This document shows positions 1 through 7,145 of a DNA stretch of 11,231 nt, piece after piece. The DNA lies in assembly GCA_947254705.1 (NCBI GenBank), contig CAMYCX010000047.1:1-11231 (forward strand). The letters are read 5' to 3'. Source of the DNA: an uncultured Veillonellaceae bacterium. GTDB lineage: Bacteria; Bacillota; Negativicutes; Veillonellales; Negativicoccaceae. A program made the translations under genes and the position numbers. The notes under the pieces were generated by a model that ran no database searches, was not told the DNA's origin, and saw only the letters and a list, made by a program, of their open reading frames with translations. Positions within the stretch are counted from its first letter, which is position 1. Each line of letters opens with the position of its first letter.

Positions 1-251
1 CTGCTATACCCCATTGCCATAATTGCTGCCGTAATCACAGCGACCACTTCATCCTGGCTCGCCGCAGCAGGAGCTGCTGCAGGTGCCGGAGCGGCCGCCG
101 CTGCCTTTACCGGTTCAGCAGATTTTTTTTTTGCCTTCGTCGGGTCGACTGCGTGGATAATTACCATGAGTACCCACAGGGCAATCAGAACGCTGAAGAC
201 AATCGTCATGTTGATGGCCATAAACAGCCATGCATTCAGTTCACCTGACAT
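1..251 (-). CDS. mmdD: Methylmalonyl-CoA decarboxylase delta subunit, C-terminus cut by window edge
   Basis: The delta subunit of the membrane-bound, biotin-dependent, Na+-translocating methylmalonyl-CoA decarboxylase helps assemble the complex and join the cytoplasmic carboxyltransferase to the membrane part. I translated 83 codons from the ATG at 249-251. They give a short N-terminus (MSGELNAW), one hydrophobic helix at about residues 8-34, a lysine patch at about 41-43, an Ala/Pro-rich linker at about 45-65, and the start of a conserved C-terminal segment (SQDEVVAVITAAI). This layout is that of MmdD/OadG-type subunits. A purine-rich AGAGGA lies about 12 nt before the ATG. It is the next gene after mmdA, 64 bp away. 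A run of ten A residues (123-132) encodes the lysine patch. The rest of the gene, and presumably the biotin carrier and beta subunits, lie outside the window. Family assignment is by architecture and context, not by a search. Confidence 0.85.
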   Translation of the reverse strand, partial: MSGELNAWLFMAINMTIVFSVLIALWVLMVIIHAVDPTKAKKKSAEPVKAAAAAPAPAAAPAAASQDEVVAVITAAIMAMGYS

Positions 252-315
252 ACTCGCTTCCCATCCTCTCTTTGTGAATTTATATTACGCTGCGCATGCC
301 GTTATCGGCAATGAA

Positions 316-1845
316 TCACAACGGAATATTCGCATGTTTTTTCGCAGGACGAGCTTCGCGTTTGCTTGCGAGCATTGCCAATGCATTGATAATGTAGGGC
401 CGCGTTTCTTTCGGTTCGATAACCGCGTCAACAAATCCGCGTTCCGCCGCTTTGTACGGAGTCGCAAATTCTTCCACGTATTCGGCTGTTTTCTGATCCT
501 TGTTCGGGTCTTTCTTGAAGATAATGTTCGCAGCGCCTGCCGGTCCCATTACTGCAATTTCAGCCGTCGGCCATGCAAATACCTGGTCAGCTCCCAAGTC
601 TTGCGAGCACATTGCCAAGTACGATCCGCCGTATGCTTTACGCGTAATTACGGTAACCTTCGGTACCGTCGCTTCCGAGTAAGCAAAGAGCATTTTCGCA
701 CCGTGGCGAATGATTCCGCCGTATTCCTGCTGTACGCCCGGCAAGAAGCCCGGTACGTCGACGAGGTTGACGATCGGAATATTGAATGCGTCGCAGAAAC
801 GGATGAAACGGCTGGATTTGTCCGAAGCATTGATATCCAAGCAGCCGGCCATGAATTTCGGCTGGTTGGCGATAATGCCGACCGTTTGTCCGTCAAAACG
901 TGCAAAGCACGTGATGATGTTTTTGGCATAGTGTGCCAAAACATCGTAATATTCACCGTTGTCGACAATCGCTTTGATCACGTCATACATATCATATGCC
1001 GCGTTCGAGTTGTCCGGAAGCAAGGTGTTCAGACCTTCGTCCATACGCAACGGATCATCACCAGTATCTACAATCGGTGCTTCTTCCATGTTGTTGCTCG
1101 GCAAGAAGCTCAAGAGATAGCGAATCTGATTCAGGCAGTCTTCGTCGTTTTCAGCGATGAAGTGCGATACGCCGGATACGCTGTTGTGCGTCATTGCGCC
1201 GCCGAGCTGTTCCGCCGTTACATCTTCACCGGTAACCGATTTAACAACCAACGGACCCGTGATGAACATTTGGCTGGTATTTTTCACCATGTAGATGAAG
1301 TCCGTCAATGCCGGAGAATATACCGCGCCGCCTGCCGATGGTCCCATGATGGCCGAAATCTGCGGAATTACGCCGGATGAGATCGTGTTTTCGAAGAAGA
1401 TACGACCGTATCCTGCCAACGCGTCAACCGCTTCCTGAATACGAGCACCGCCCGAGTCGTTCAAGCCAACGCAAGGTGCGCCCATTTTTAAGGCCAATTG
1501 CAATACGCGAACGATTTTGCTGGCGTGCATTTCGCCCAACGAGCCGCCTTCAACGGTGAAGTCCTGTGCAAACGCATATACCAGTTTGCCGTCAACCGTA
1601 CCGTAACCGGTAACAACGCCTTCACCCGGCAGATCTTTTTTGTCCTGTCCGAAGTTGACGCAACGATGTTTTACCAATGCGCCGATTTCGACAAAGGATC
1701 CTTCATCAAACAAAATCGCCAAACGTTCACGAGCAGTCATTTTTCCCTTTTCGTGCTGTTTTTCGATTCGCTTTTCGCCACCACCCATACGGACATGTTC
1801 CATATTTTTGTGGAGCAATTCAATCTTCTGTTCGTTTACAGACAT
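316..1845 (-). CDS. mmdA: Methylmalonyl-CoA decarboxylase alpha subunit (carboxyltransferase)
   Basis: Cytoplasmic carboxyltransferase subunit that moves the carboxyl group of (S)-methylmalonyl-CoA to the biotin of the carrier subunit, giving propionyl-CoA. The membrane beta subunit then releases CO2 and exports Na+. The 509-residue product has the two crotonase-like halves of the acyl-CoA carboxyltransferase family. Glycine-rich oxyanion-hole segments are visible at about 168-176 (GPSAGGAVY) and 404-409 (KAYGGSY), with SGGARIQE at about 131-138. It ends in NIPL, as many family members do. The start is the ATG at 1843-1845, because GGAGG sits 7 nt upstream; a GTG two codons earlier would be only about 1 nt from that site. 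The length is as expected for the family. Propionyl-CoA carboxylase beta subunits are close relatives, but the adjacent delta subunit and the absence of a biotin carboxylase favour the decarboxylase. Confidence 0.93.
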   Translation of the reverse strand: MSVNEQKIELLHKNMEHVRMGGGEKRIEKQHEKGKMTARERLAILFDEGSFVEIGALVKHRCVNFGQDKKDLPGEGVVTGYGTVDGKLVYAFAQDFTVEGGSLGEMHASKIVRVLQLALKMGAPCVGLNDSGGARIQEAVDALAGYGRIFFENTISSGVIPQISAIMGPSAGGAVYSPALTDFIYMVKNTSQMFITGPLVVKSVTGEDVTAEQLGGAMTHNSVSGVSHFIAENDEDCLNQIRYLLSFLPSNNMEEAPIVDTGDDPLRMDEGLNTLLPDNSNAAYDMYDVIKAIVDNGEYYDVLAHYAKNIITCFARFDGQTVGIIANQPKFMAGCLDINASDKSSRFIRFCDAFNIPIVNLVDVPGFLPGVQQEYGGIIRHGAKMLFAYSEATVPKVTVITRKAYGGSYLAMCSQDLGADQVFAWPTAEIAVMGPAGAANIIFKKDPNKDQKTAEYVEEFATPYKAAERGFVDAVIEPKETRPYIINALAMLASKREARPAKKHANIPL

Positions 1846-1848
1846 TCT

Positions 1849-1857
1849 CACACCTCC
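1849..1857 (-). promoter_or_regulatory. mmdA: Ribosome binding site deciding the mmdA start
   Basis: On the minus strand GGAGGTG lies here. The GGAGG core (1853-1857) is 7 nt from the ATG at 1843-1845, but overlaps or abuts the upstream in-frame GTG at 1849-1851. The spacing therefore selects the ATG. Confidence 0.8.
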
Positions 1858-1865
1858 GATAATAG

Positions 1866-1915
1866 TCCCCCGCGAGGGGAGCCGCCTTGGAAAACAGCGG
1901 CGGCTTGGCTGTTTT
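1866..1915 (-). repeat. Intercistronic cluster of competing hairpins between mce and mmdA
   Basis: Three inverted repeats fill this 50-base stretch. Next to the mce stop, AAAACAGC pairs perfectly with GCTGTTTT (1891-1898 with 1908-1915). AGCCGCC pairs with GGCGGCT (1880-1886 with 1899-1905). TCCCC pairs with GGGGA (1866-1870 with 1876-1880). The first two are interleaved, so they cannot form together. None is followed by a clear U-tract in the minus direction, so a full terminator is unlikely. A role in partial attenuation, processing or mRNA stability is inference. Confidence 0.6.
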
Positions 1916-1918
1916 GAA

Positions 1919-2338
1919 TTAGCTCATGCGTTGTGTTAATTCAATCAGAAGTCCGTTCGTCGCTTTCGGGTGTAAGAAGCCGATCCGGCATCCGCCTGCA
2001 CCGTAACGCGGTTTTTCGTCGATCAAACGAATGCCGCGAGCTTTCAGGTCAGCCAGTGCGTTTTCGATGTTGTCAACACGCAATGCTACGTGCTGGAAGC
2101 CGTTACGATGTTTTTCAATGTAACGGGCAATCGGGCCGTCCGGAGTCGTGGATTCGAGGAATTCCAATTCCGCTTCACCCAATTTAAAGAAGCTGACGAC
2201 TACTTTTTGTTCTTCCACCGTTTCGTCCGGAGACGTCTGATGAATGTTCAATGCTTCTTCGAACAATTCTTTCGTCTTTTTCAGATCATCGACAGCGATG
2301 CCGACATGATCGACACAAAGTACTTTCCAGTTTGCCAT
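1919..2338 (-). CDS. mce: Methylmalonyl-CoA epimerase
   Basis: Converts (R)-methylmalonyl-CoA, the mutase product, to the (S) epimer that the decarboxylase uses. The 139-residue product has the vicinal-oxygen-chelate (glyoxalase-like) fold signature: an N-terminal DHVGIAVDDL, a central FQHVALRVDN, and a C-terminal NGLLIEL. Likely metal ligands visible are His11, His83 and Glu133, spaced as in characterised epimerases. The length matches the family (about 135-150). The ATG at 2336-2338 is preceded by a strong AAGGAGGAG. It lies between meaB and mmdA in the same orientation, matching its place in the pathway. Glyoxalase I and other members of the fold are alternatives, but the context makes the epimerase nearly certain. 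Confidence 0.93.
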   Translation of the reverse strand: MANWKVLCVDHVGIAVDDLKKTKELFEEALNIHQTSPDETVEEQKVVVSFFKLGEAELEFLESTTPDGPIARYIEKHRNGFQHVALRVDNIENALADLKARGIRLIDEKPRYGAGGCRIGFLHPKATNGLLIELTQRMS

Positions 2339-2372
2339 GTTTAACTCCTCCTTAAACTTGAACTACCTGAAA

Positions 2373-3311
2373 CTATTTTACCACCTTCCCCACGAGTGAT
2401 TCAACGACTGTGTAAGGATCAATTTTCCTTGCAAAGACTTGATCGACGTAGGTATCAAATTCACCCGTCGATGTCACTTTATTCATGACGTAACGGGAGA
2501 TTTGCTCTTTTACCATCTCCGAAATCTCGTTGACGGTACGATCCCGACGACGTTGTTCGAGTTCGCCCGTTTCAATCAGATGTTGGCGATGTTCTTCCAT
2601 CGCATTGATGACGTCTTCGACGCCTTCGTTCTTGCTTGCGATGGTACGTACAATCGGCGGTCGCCAAGCGACTTCTTCCGTGTCCAAATCAAGCATCATC
2701 TCGATTTCGACATTCAAGCGGTCCGCTCCGTCACGGTCGCATTTGTTGATCGCAAATACGTCACCGATTTCCAGAATCCCCGCTTTGATCGCCTGGATAT
2801 CATCACCCAGACCCGGGACCAATACTACCAGAGTAGTATCCGCATTCTTTACGATATCCACTTCGGACTGACCGACACCAACGGTTTCGATCAGTACTAC
2901 ATCCATACCGAAGGCGTCCATCAGCTTAACGGCATCGGACGATTTCTTCGACAGGCCGCCGAGACTCCCGCGCGTGCCCATACTCCGGATAAATACGCCG
3001 GTATCCAGCGTCAAATCATTCATCCGAATCCGGTCGCCCAAGATCGCACCGCCGCTAAACGGGCTGGTCGGGTCAACCGCGACAACGCCGACAGTCTTGC
3101 CCTGATCACGATAATATTGAACCAACTTCCCGGTGAGCGTACTTTTCCCCGCCCCCGGTGCACCGGTGATCCCAATTACTTGGGCATTGCCGGTATGGCT
3201 GTATATTTCGCGAAGTATGTCTGTGTAGCCTTCCGCTTCGTTTTCTACCGCAGAGATCGACCGCGCTAAGGCCAGCCTGGATCCATTCCAGAATTCTTTC
3301 ATTAAATCCAT
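2373..3311 (-). CDS. meaB: Methylmalonyl-CoA mutase-associated GTPase (chaperone)
   Basis: MeaB/ArgK-family G protein that loads adenosylcobalamin onto methylmalonyl-CoA mutase and protects or reactivates the enzyme using GTP. With the chosen start the product is 312 residues. Visible motifs are the P-loop GAPGAGKST (about 50-58), VAVDPTSPFSGGAILGDR (about 77-94, a MeaB signature), the G3-like ETVGVGQSE (about 142-150), and the G4 motif NKCD (about 189-192). The C-terminus resembles the dimerisation region of the family. An in-frame TTG would add seven residues, but the ATG at 3309-3311 has AAGGGGGG exactly 7 nt upstream. The gene follows the mutase B12-binding subunit by 78 bp and precedes the epimerase, the usual neighbourhood of meaB. 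Confidence 0.94.
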   Translation of the reverse strand: MDLMKEFWNGSRLALARSISAVENEAEGYTDILREIYSHTGNAQVIGITGAPGAGKSTLTGKLVQYYRDQGKTVGVVAVDPTSPFSGGAILGDRIRMNDLTLDTGVFIRSMGTRGSLGGLSKKSSDAVKLMDAFGMDVVLIETVGVGQSEVDIVKNADTTLVVLVPGLGDDIQAIKAGILEIGDVFAINKCDRDGADRLNVEIEMMLDLDTEEVAWRPPIVRTIASKNEGVEDVINAMEEHRQHLIETGELEQRRRDRTVNEISEMVKEQISRYVMNKVTSTGEFDTYVDQVFARKIDPYTVVESLVGKVVK

Positions 3312-3318
3312 CGGTTTG

Positions 3319-3326
3319 CCCCCCTT
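3319..3326 (-). promoter_or_regulatory. meaB: G-rich ribosome binding site deciding the meaB start
   Basis: On the minus strand AAGGGGGG lies 7 nt before the ATG at 3309-3311. It supports that ATG over the in-frame TTG at 3330-3332, which would put this G-run inside the coding sequence. The six-G run is an unusual Shine-Dalgarno variant; the other genes here use AGGAGG-like sites. Confidence 0.65.
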
Positions 3327-3335
3327 GGTCAATAC

Positions 3336-3372
3336 ACCGGCCTCGGCGGCACGATGGGCCGCCGCTACCGGT
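3336..3372 (-). repeat. GC-rich hairpin between mcmA2 and meaB
   Basis: A 7-bp stem CGGCGGC/GCCGCCG (3344-3350 with 3358-3364, 7-nt loop) is extended, across a 3x3 internal loop, by ACCGG/CCGGT (3336-3340 with 3368-3372). It sits between the mcmA2 stop and the meaB ribosome binding site. There is no U-tract, so it is not a standard terminator. It could separate expression of the abundant mutase subunits from the chaperone by blocking 3' exonucleases or attenuating transcription. That role is inference; the pairing is read from the sequence. Confidence 0.65.
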
Positions 3373-3389
3373 TGATCACAAAGAAACGC

Positions 3390-3788
3390 TTATTTTTTTA
3401 CGTTTTCGTTAATGAATTCTACGATTTTCGAGGTCGGAGTGCCCGGTGTAAATACCGCTTTAACGCCGGCTTCTTTCAATTCCGGAATATCGCCTTCCGG
3501 AATAACGCCGCCACCGATCACGAGTACATTGTCCATGCCGCGTTCTTTGAGCAGTTCAATGACACGCGGGAACAAGGTTGCATGCGCGCCCGAGAGCAAG
3601 CTCAATGCAACAACATCAACGTCTTCGGACAGCGCCGCTTCCGCGATCTGTTCCGGCGTTTGACGCAAACCCGTATAAATAACTTCGAAGCCCGCATCGC
3701 GCAATGCACGAGCAACTACTTTTGCACCGCGGTCATGTCCGTCAAGACCCGGTTTTGCTACGATGACTCTGATATGTTTTTCTGCCAT
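3390..3788 (-). CDS. mcmA2: Methylmalonyl-CoA mutase, separate B12-binding subunit
   Basis: Stand-alone cobalamin-binding subunit of the succinyl-CoA/methylmalonyl-CoA mutase. The 132-residue product is a single Rossmann-like B12 domain with the base-off/His-on signature DGHDRG (Asp16, His18, Gly21; His18 is the expected cobalt ligand), SLLSGAH (about 63-69) and GGG (about 92-94). These are the three classical B12-binding elements. In many bacteria this domain is fused to the C-terminus of the large subunit; here it is a separate gene 27 bp after mcmA1. GGGAGGT lies 7 nt before the ATG. The motifs and length would also fit the small subunit of an isobutyryl-CoA or hydroxyisobutyryl-CoA mutase, but the epimerase/decarboxylase operon argues for methylmalonyl-CoA. 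Confidence 0.93.
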   Translation of the reverse strand: MAEKHIRVIVAKPGLDGHDRGAKVVARALRDAGFEVIYTGLRQTPEQIAEAALSEDVDVVALSLLSGAHATLFPRVIELLKERGMDNVLVIGGGVIPEGDIPELKEAGVKAVFTPGTPTSKIVEFINENVKK

Positions 3789-3815
3789 GATGATTACCTC
3801 CCGTAATTAGCTATC

Positions 3816-5462
3816 TTATACCGTTGCATGTGCCTGGTATTCACCGAAGACATCACGCAAGACGTTACAAATTTCACCCAAGGATGCATACACACGTACT
3901 GCATCAAGAATCAGCGGCATCAGGTTGACGTCTTCATCTTTCGCGCCTTCACGCAAGGCTTCGAGCGCTTTGTTGACAGCTGCCTGATCGCGTTCCGCTT
4001 TGACTTTCGCCAATTTCTTGGACTGGAATTCACCGACTGAAGCGTCGACCTTCAAGAGGCCTTCCACCGGTTTTTCTTCCACTTGGAATTTGTTGACGCC
4101 GACAATCACACGTTCGCCGGATTCAACTTCCATCTGCCACTGGTAAGCGGATTCCTGAATTTCTTTTTGGATGTAGCCTTTTTCGATTGCTACTACGGCG
4201 CCGCCCATTTCGTCAATCTTGCGGATGTATTCTTCCGCTTCTTTTTCGATTTGGTCGGTCATCGCTTCTACATAGTACGAGCCGCCGAGCGGGTCAACTA
4301 CGTCAGCCAAGCCGGATTCGTAAGCAACGATTTGCTGCGTACGCAATGCAATCTGTACCGATTCCGTCGTCGGCAATGCCAACGCTTCATCGCGGGAGTT
4401 CGTGTGCAGAGACTGGGTACCGCCCATAACGGCAGCGGCTGTCTGCAACGCAACGCGGACGATGTTGTTATCAACCTGTTGGGCTGTCAGCATCGAGCCG
4501 GCTGTCTGCGTGTGTACACGAAGCATCATGGATTTCGGTTTTTTCGCACCGAAACGTTCTTTCAAAATGCGTGCCCACAAACGGCGGGACGCACGGAATT
4601 TAGCAACTTCTTCCAGTACGTTGTTATGCGCATTCCAGAAGAACGAGAGACGCGGCGCGAAGTCGTCGATATTCAAACCGGCCTTCAACGCTGCTTCAAT
4701 GTATGCAATACCGTCGGCAATCGTAAATGCGATTTCCTGCGAAGCGGTCGAACCCGCTTCACGAATGTGGTAACCGGAAATCGAGATCGTGTTCCATTTC
4801 GGTACATTCTGCGAGCAGTATTCGAAAATGTTCGTAATCAAACGCATCGACGGTTTCGGCGGGAAGATGTACGTACCGCGAGCCGCATATTCTTTCAGAA
4901 TATCGTTCTGGATCGTACCGCGCAACGCGCTGGCCGGTACACCCTGTTTTTCCGCAACGGCAATGTACATCGCCAAGAGAACGGACGCCGGAGCGTTAAT
5001 CGTCATCGAGGTGGATACTTCGCCCAAGTTGATTTGGTCGAACAGGATTTCCATATCCGCCAGCGTATCAATCGCTACGCCGACTTTACCGACTTCGCCG
5101 GCACTCATCGGATCATCAGAGTCATAACCGATCTGAGTCGGCAAGTCAAATGCGCAGGACAGGCCCGTCGCACCGTTTTCAATCAGGTAACGATAGCGTT
5201 GGTTCGATTCTTCCGCTGTCGCAAAGCCCGCATACATACGCATCGTCCACAAACGACCGCGATACATTGTCGGTTGTACACCGCGTGTGTAGGGGTATTC
5301 ACCCGGGATTCCCAAATCACGTTCATAATCAAACCCTTCTACATCCAACGGAGTGTAGAGTTTGTTATGTTTCAGATTCGGACGCTCCGGGCGTTTCGCA
5401 TACATTTCGGCCACTTTTTCTTCGTATGCCGCAAGTTTGGCCTGTAAGGATTCCTTAGCCAT
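3816..5462 (-). CDS. mcmA1: Methylmalonyl-CoA mutase, catalytic (TIM-barrel) subunit
   Basis: Catalytic subunit that, with adenosylcobalamin on the partner subunit, interconverts succinyl-CoA and (R)-methylmalonyl-CoA by radical rearrangement. The 548-residue product covers the substrate-binding barrel only and lacks a DxHxxG B12 motif, consistent with the split enzyme. Recognisable segments are YPYTRGVQPTMY (about 56-67), TMRMYAGF (73-80; the Tyr is typical of succinyl/methylmalonyl-specific mutases rather than isobutyryl-CoA mutases), TIQNDILKEY (about 183-192), GYHIREAGSTASQE (about 230-243), and a TQSLHTNSRDEALALPT block (about 349-365). The start ATG at 5460-5462 has AGGAGG 9 nt upstream. 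It is the second gene of the operon, 140 bp after scpC, and that gap carries inverted repeats and an AT-rich tract. Confidence 0.95.
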   Translation of the reverse strand: MAKESLQAKLAAYEEKVAEMYAKRPERPNLKHNKLYTPLDVEGFDYERDLGIPGEYPYTRGVQPTMYRGRLWTMRMYAGFATAEESNQRYRYLIENGATGLSCAFDLPTQIGYDSDDPMSAGEVGKVGVAIDTLADMEILFDQINLGEVSTSMTINAPASVLLAMYIAVAEKQGVPASALRGTIQNDILKEYAARGTYIFPPKPSMRLITNIFEYCSQNVPKWNTISISGYHIREAGSTASQEIAFTIADGIAYIEAALKAGLNIDDFAPRLSFFWNAHNNVLEEVAKFRASRRLWARILKERFGAKKPKSMMLRVHTQTAGSMLTAQQVDNNIVRVALQTAAAVMGGTQSLHTNSRDEALALPTTESVQIALRTQQIVAYESGLADVVDPLGGSYYVEAMTDQIEKEAEEYIRKIDEMGGAVVAIEKGYIQKEIQESAYQWQMEVESGERVIVGVNKFQVEEKPVEGLLKVDASVGEFQSKKLAKVKAERDQAAVNKALEALREGAKDEDVNLMPLILDAVRVYASLGEICNVLRDVFGEYQAHATV

Positions 5463-5480
5463 GTGTTCATCATCCTCCTA

Positions 5481-5580
5481 AAAAAATATAGATATATTTC
5501 TTCACAGTCCTTCACGCTGTGAAGATGACTATCGACGCGAAACGCTCCGCGGGTTATCCCGTCTTTCGGTTTCGCGCGAT
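5481..5580 (-). repeat. Inverted repeats and AT-rich tract between scpC and mcmA1
   Basis: In the scpC-mcmA1 gap a 12-bp imperfect stem joins ATCG+CGCGAAAC (5531-5543, one bulged A) to GTTTCGCG+CGAT (5569-5580), with a small inner CGGG/CCCG stem (5550-5553 with 5558-5561). Next to it, CTTCACAG (5500-5507) pairs perfectly with CTGTGAAG (5517-5524). The same right arm can instead pair with CTTCAC at 5510-5515, a tighter hairpin with a 3-nt loop. On the minus strand these are followed after about 10-20 nt by an AT-only stretch ending in seven T (5481-5487), just before the ribosome binding site. The T-run is too far from the stems for a standard terminator. A processing site, attenuator or secondary promoter is possible. 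Confidence 0.55.
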
Positions 5581-5602
5581 GGGTCAACTGGGTATTGCGA
5601 AC

Positions 5603-7108
5603 TTACGCTTTTTTCATGCTGCCCGTTTCCAGGAAGCGGGTATACCAGTCAAAAGCTTCGTCCAGGAGATGCGGGGTCTGGGAACCGCCGCACTTCGCTT
5701 CGGCACGTTTGAGGTAATCACGCAATTCATCCTGATAATCCGGATGAACGATATTGTCGATGATAACACGTGCTCTTTCTTTCGGCGACAAGCCGCGTAC
5801 ATCGGCGACGCCCAATTCGGAGATATATACATGCACGTCGTGTTCCGAGTGATCGATATGGGACGCGAACGGCGTGATGCAGGAGATTTTGCCGTCTTTG
5901 GCAATCGAGTTGGTAAAGAAGATGCTCAGGTAGCCGTTCCGTGCGAAGTCGCCCGAACCGCCGATACCGTTCATCATCTTCGTACCGGTAACATGAGTCG
6001 AGTTGACATTACCGTAAATATCCATTTCCAACGCGGTATTCATCGCAATAACGCCGATTCGACGAATGACTTCCGGGTTGTTGGAGATTTCCTGCGGACG
6101 CAGAATAATCTTTTCACGGTATTCCTTGATATTGTCATAGAACCGTTTCAGTCCGTCCGGTGACGGCGAGAGGCTGGTACCCGATACCACGTCGAGTTTA
6201 CCTTCGTCGATCAAGTCGAACATACCGTCCTGAATGACTTCCGAATACACGGTCAAACCTTCATACGGCGAATCTACCAAGCCGGAGATAACTGCGTTGG
6301 CAACGTTGCCTACGCCGGATTGCAGCGGCAAGAGATTCTTCGGCAAACGACCGTGTTTTACTTCGTTTTGCAGGAAGTCGATCAAGTTATGGCTCATCGC
6401 TTTGGCATCATCACCGATCGGTGAAAACGGACGGTTCTTGTCCGTAATGTCCGACGGAACGATCGCGATGATCTTGTTCGGATCACATTCGATGTACGGT
6501 GTACCGATACGGTCTCCCGGGGAGACAATCGGAATCGGTTGACGATGCGGCGGGTTCGCCGGCTGATAGATGTCGTGCATCCCTTCCAGCTCTACCGGCT
6601 GTGCCACGTTCACTTCCACGATGACACGTTTCGCCTGATCAACGTATACCGGCGAGTTGCCGATTGCCGTCGTCGGAACCAAATGTCCGTCTTCCGTAAT
6701 CGCGCACACTTCGATAATACATACATCCAAGTCACCGAAGAAACCGTAACGAGCCTGCTGCGCCACATGGCTCAGATGCATATCAATGTAATGCACCTTG
6801 CCGCTGTTGATTGCTTTCCGCAGCGTGCTGTTGGTCTGGTACGGGAAACGACGGTTCATCCCGTCGCACTCTACCAGTGCCTGGTCCGCTTCCGGTCCGA
6901 CTGAAGCGCCTGTCCACAGGTCGATTTTAAAATGTTCCTTTTCGATCCGCTCTTTAAGCGCCAAAGGAACCGCCTTCGGATAACCCGACGGCGTAAACCC
7001 GCTGACCCCGATTTTGTCGTTCGGGTTAATCATTTTGGCTGCTTCTTCAGCCGTTACCACTTTGGAGAGAAGTCCTTTACAACGAATTCTGTCCTGAATG
7101 TCGATCAT
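5603..7108 (-). CDS. scpC: Succinyl-CoA:propionate (acetate) CoA-transferase
   Basis: First gene of the operon. Acetyl-CoA hydrolase/transferase family (Cat1/AarC/ScpC type), 501 residues, close to the usual about 500. It moves CoA between propionyl-CoA and succinate, releasing propionate and activating succinate for the mutase. Visible elements are the N-terminal GVSGFTPSGYPK (about 34-45), QSGVGNVANAV (about 263-273), TVYSEVIQDG (about 286-295, where Glu290 matches the catalytic glutamate that forms the glutamyl-CoA thioester in this family), EMDIYGNVNSTHVTG, and GIGGSGDFARN. The ATG at 7106-7108 has AAAAGGAGA 7 nt upstream. The substrate pair is inferred from the operon; related enzymes use acetate or butyrate. 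Expression is probably controlled by the promoter and structured leader upstream. Confidence 0.9.
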   Translation of the reverse strand: MIDIQDRIRCKGLLSKVVTAEEAAKMINPNDKIGVSGFTPSGYPKAVPLALKERIEKEHFKIDLWTGASVGPEADQALVECDGMNRRFPYQTNSTLRKAINSGKVHYIDMHLSHVAQQARYGFFGDLDVCIIEVCAITEDGHLVPTTAIGNSPVYVDQAKRVIVEVNVAQPVELEGMHDIYQPANPPHRQPIPIVSPGDRIGTPYIECDPNKIIAIVPSDITDKNRPFSPIGDDAKAMSHNLIDFLQNEVKHGRLPKNLLPLQSGVGNVANAVISGLVDSPYEGLTVYSEVIQDGMFDLIDEGKLDVVSGTSLSPSPDGLKRFYDNIKEYREKIILRPQEISNNPEVIRRIGVIAMNTALEMDIYGNVNSTHVTGTKMMNGIGGSGDFARNGYLSIFFTNSIAKDGKISCITPFASHIDHSEHDVHVYISELGVADVRGLSPKERARVIIDNIVHPDYQDELRDYLKRAEAKCGGSQTPHLLDEAFDWYTRFLETGSMKKA

Positions 7109-7145
7109 GTTACCATCTCCTTTTACATATTAAATTTGTCCAATA

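Noticed and set aside
166..1380. 404-codon open frame on the plus strand
   Set aside because: It lies opposite mmdA, has Arg/Phe/Val-rich composition typical of antisense frames, no ribosome site and no recognisable motif. mmdA and mmdD on the other strand explain the region fully.
4083..5447. 454-codon open frame on the plus strand
   Set aside because: Antisense shadow of mcmA1, low in typical protein patterns and with no ribosome binding site. It arises from the codon bias of the real gene.
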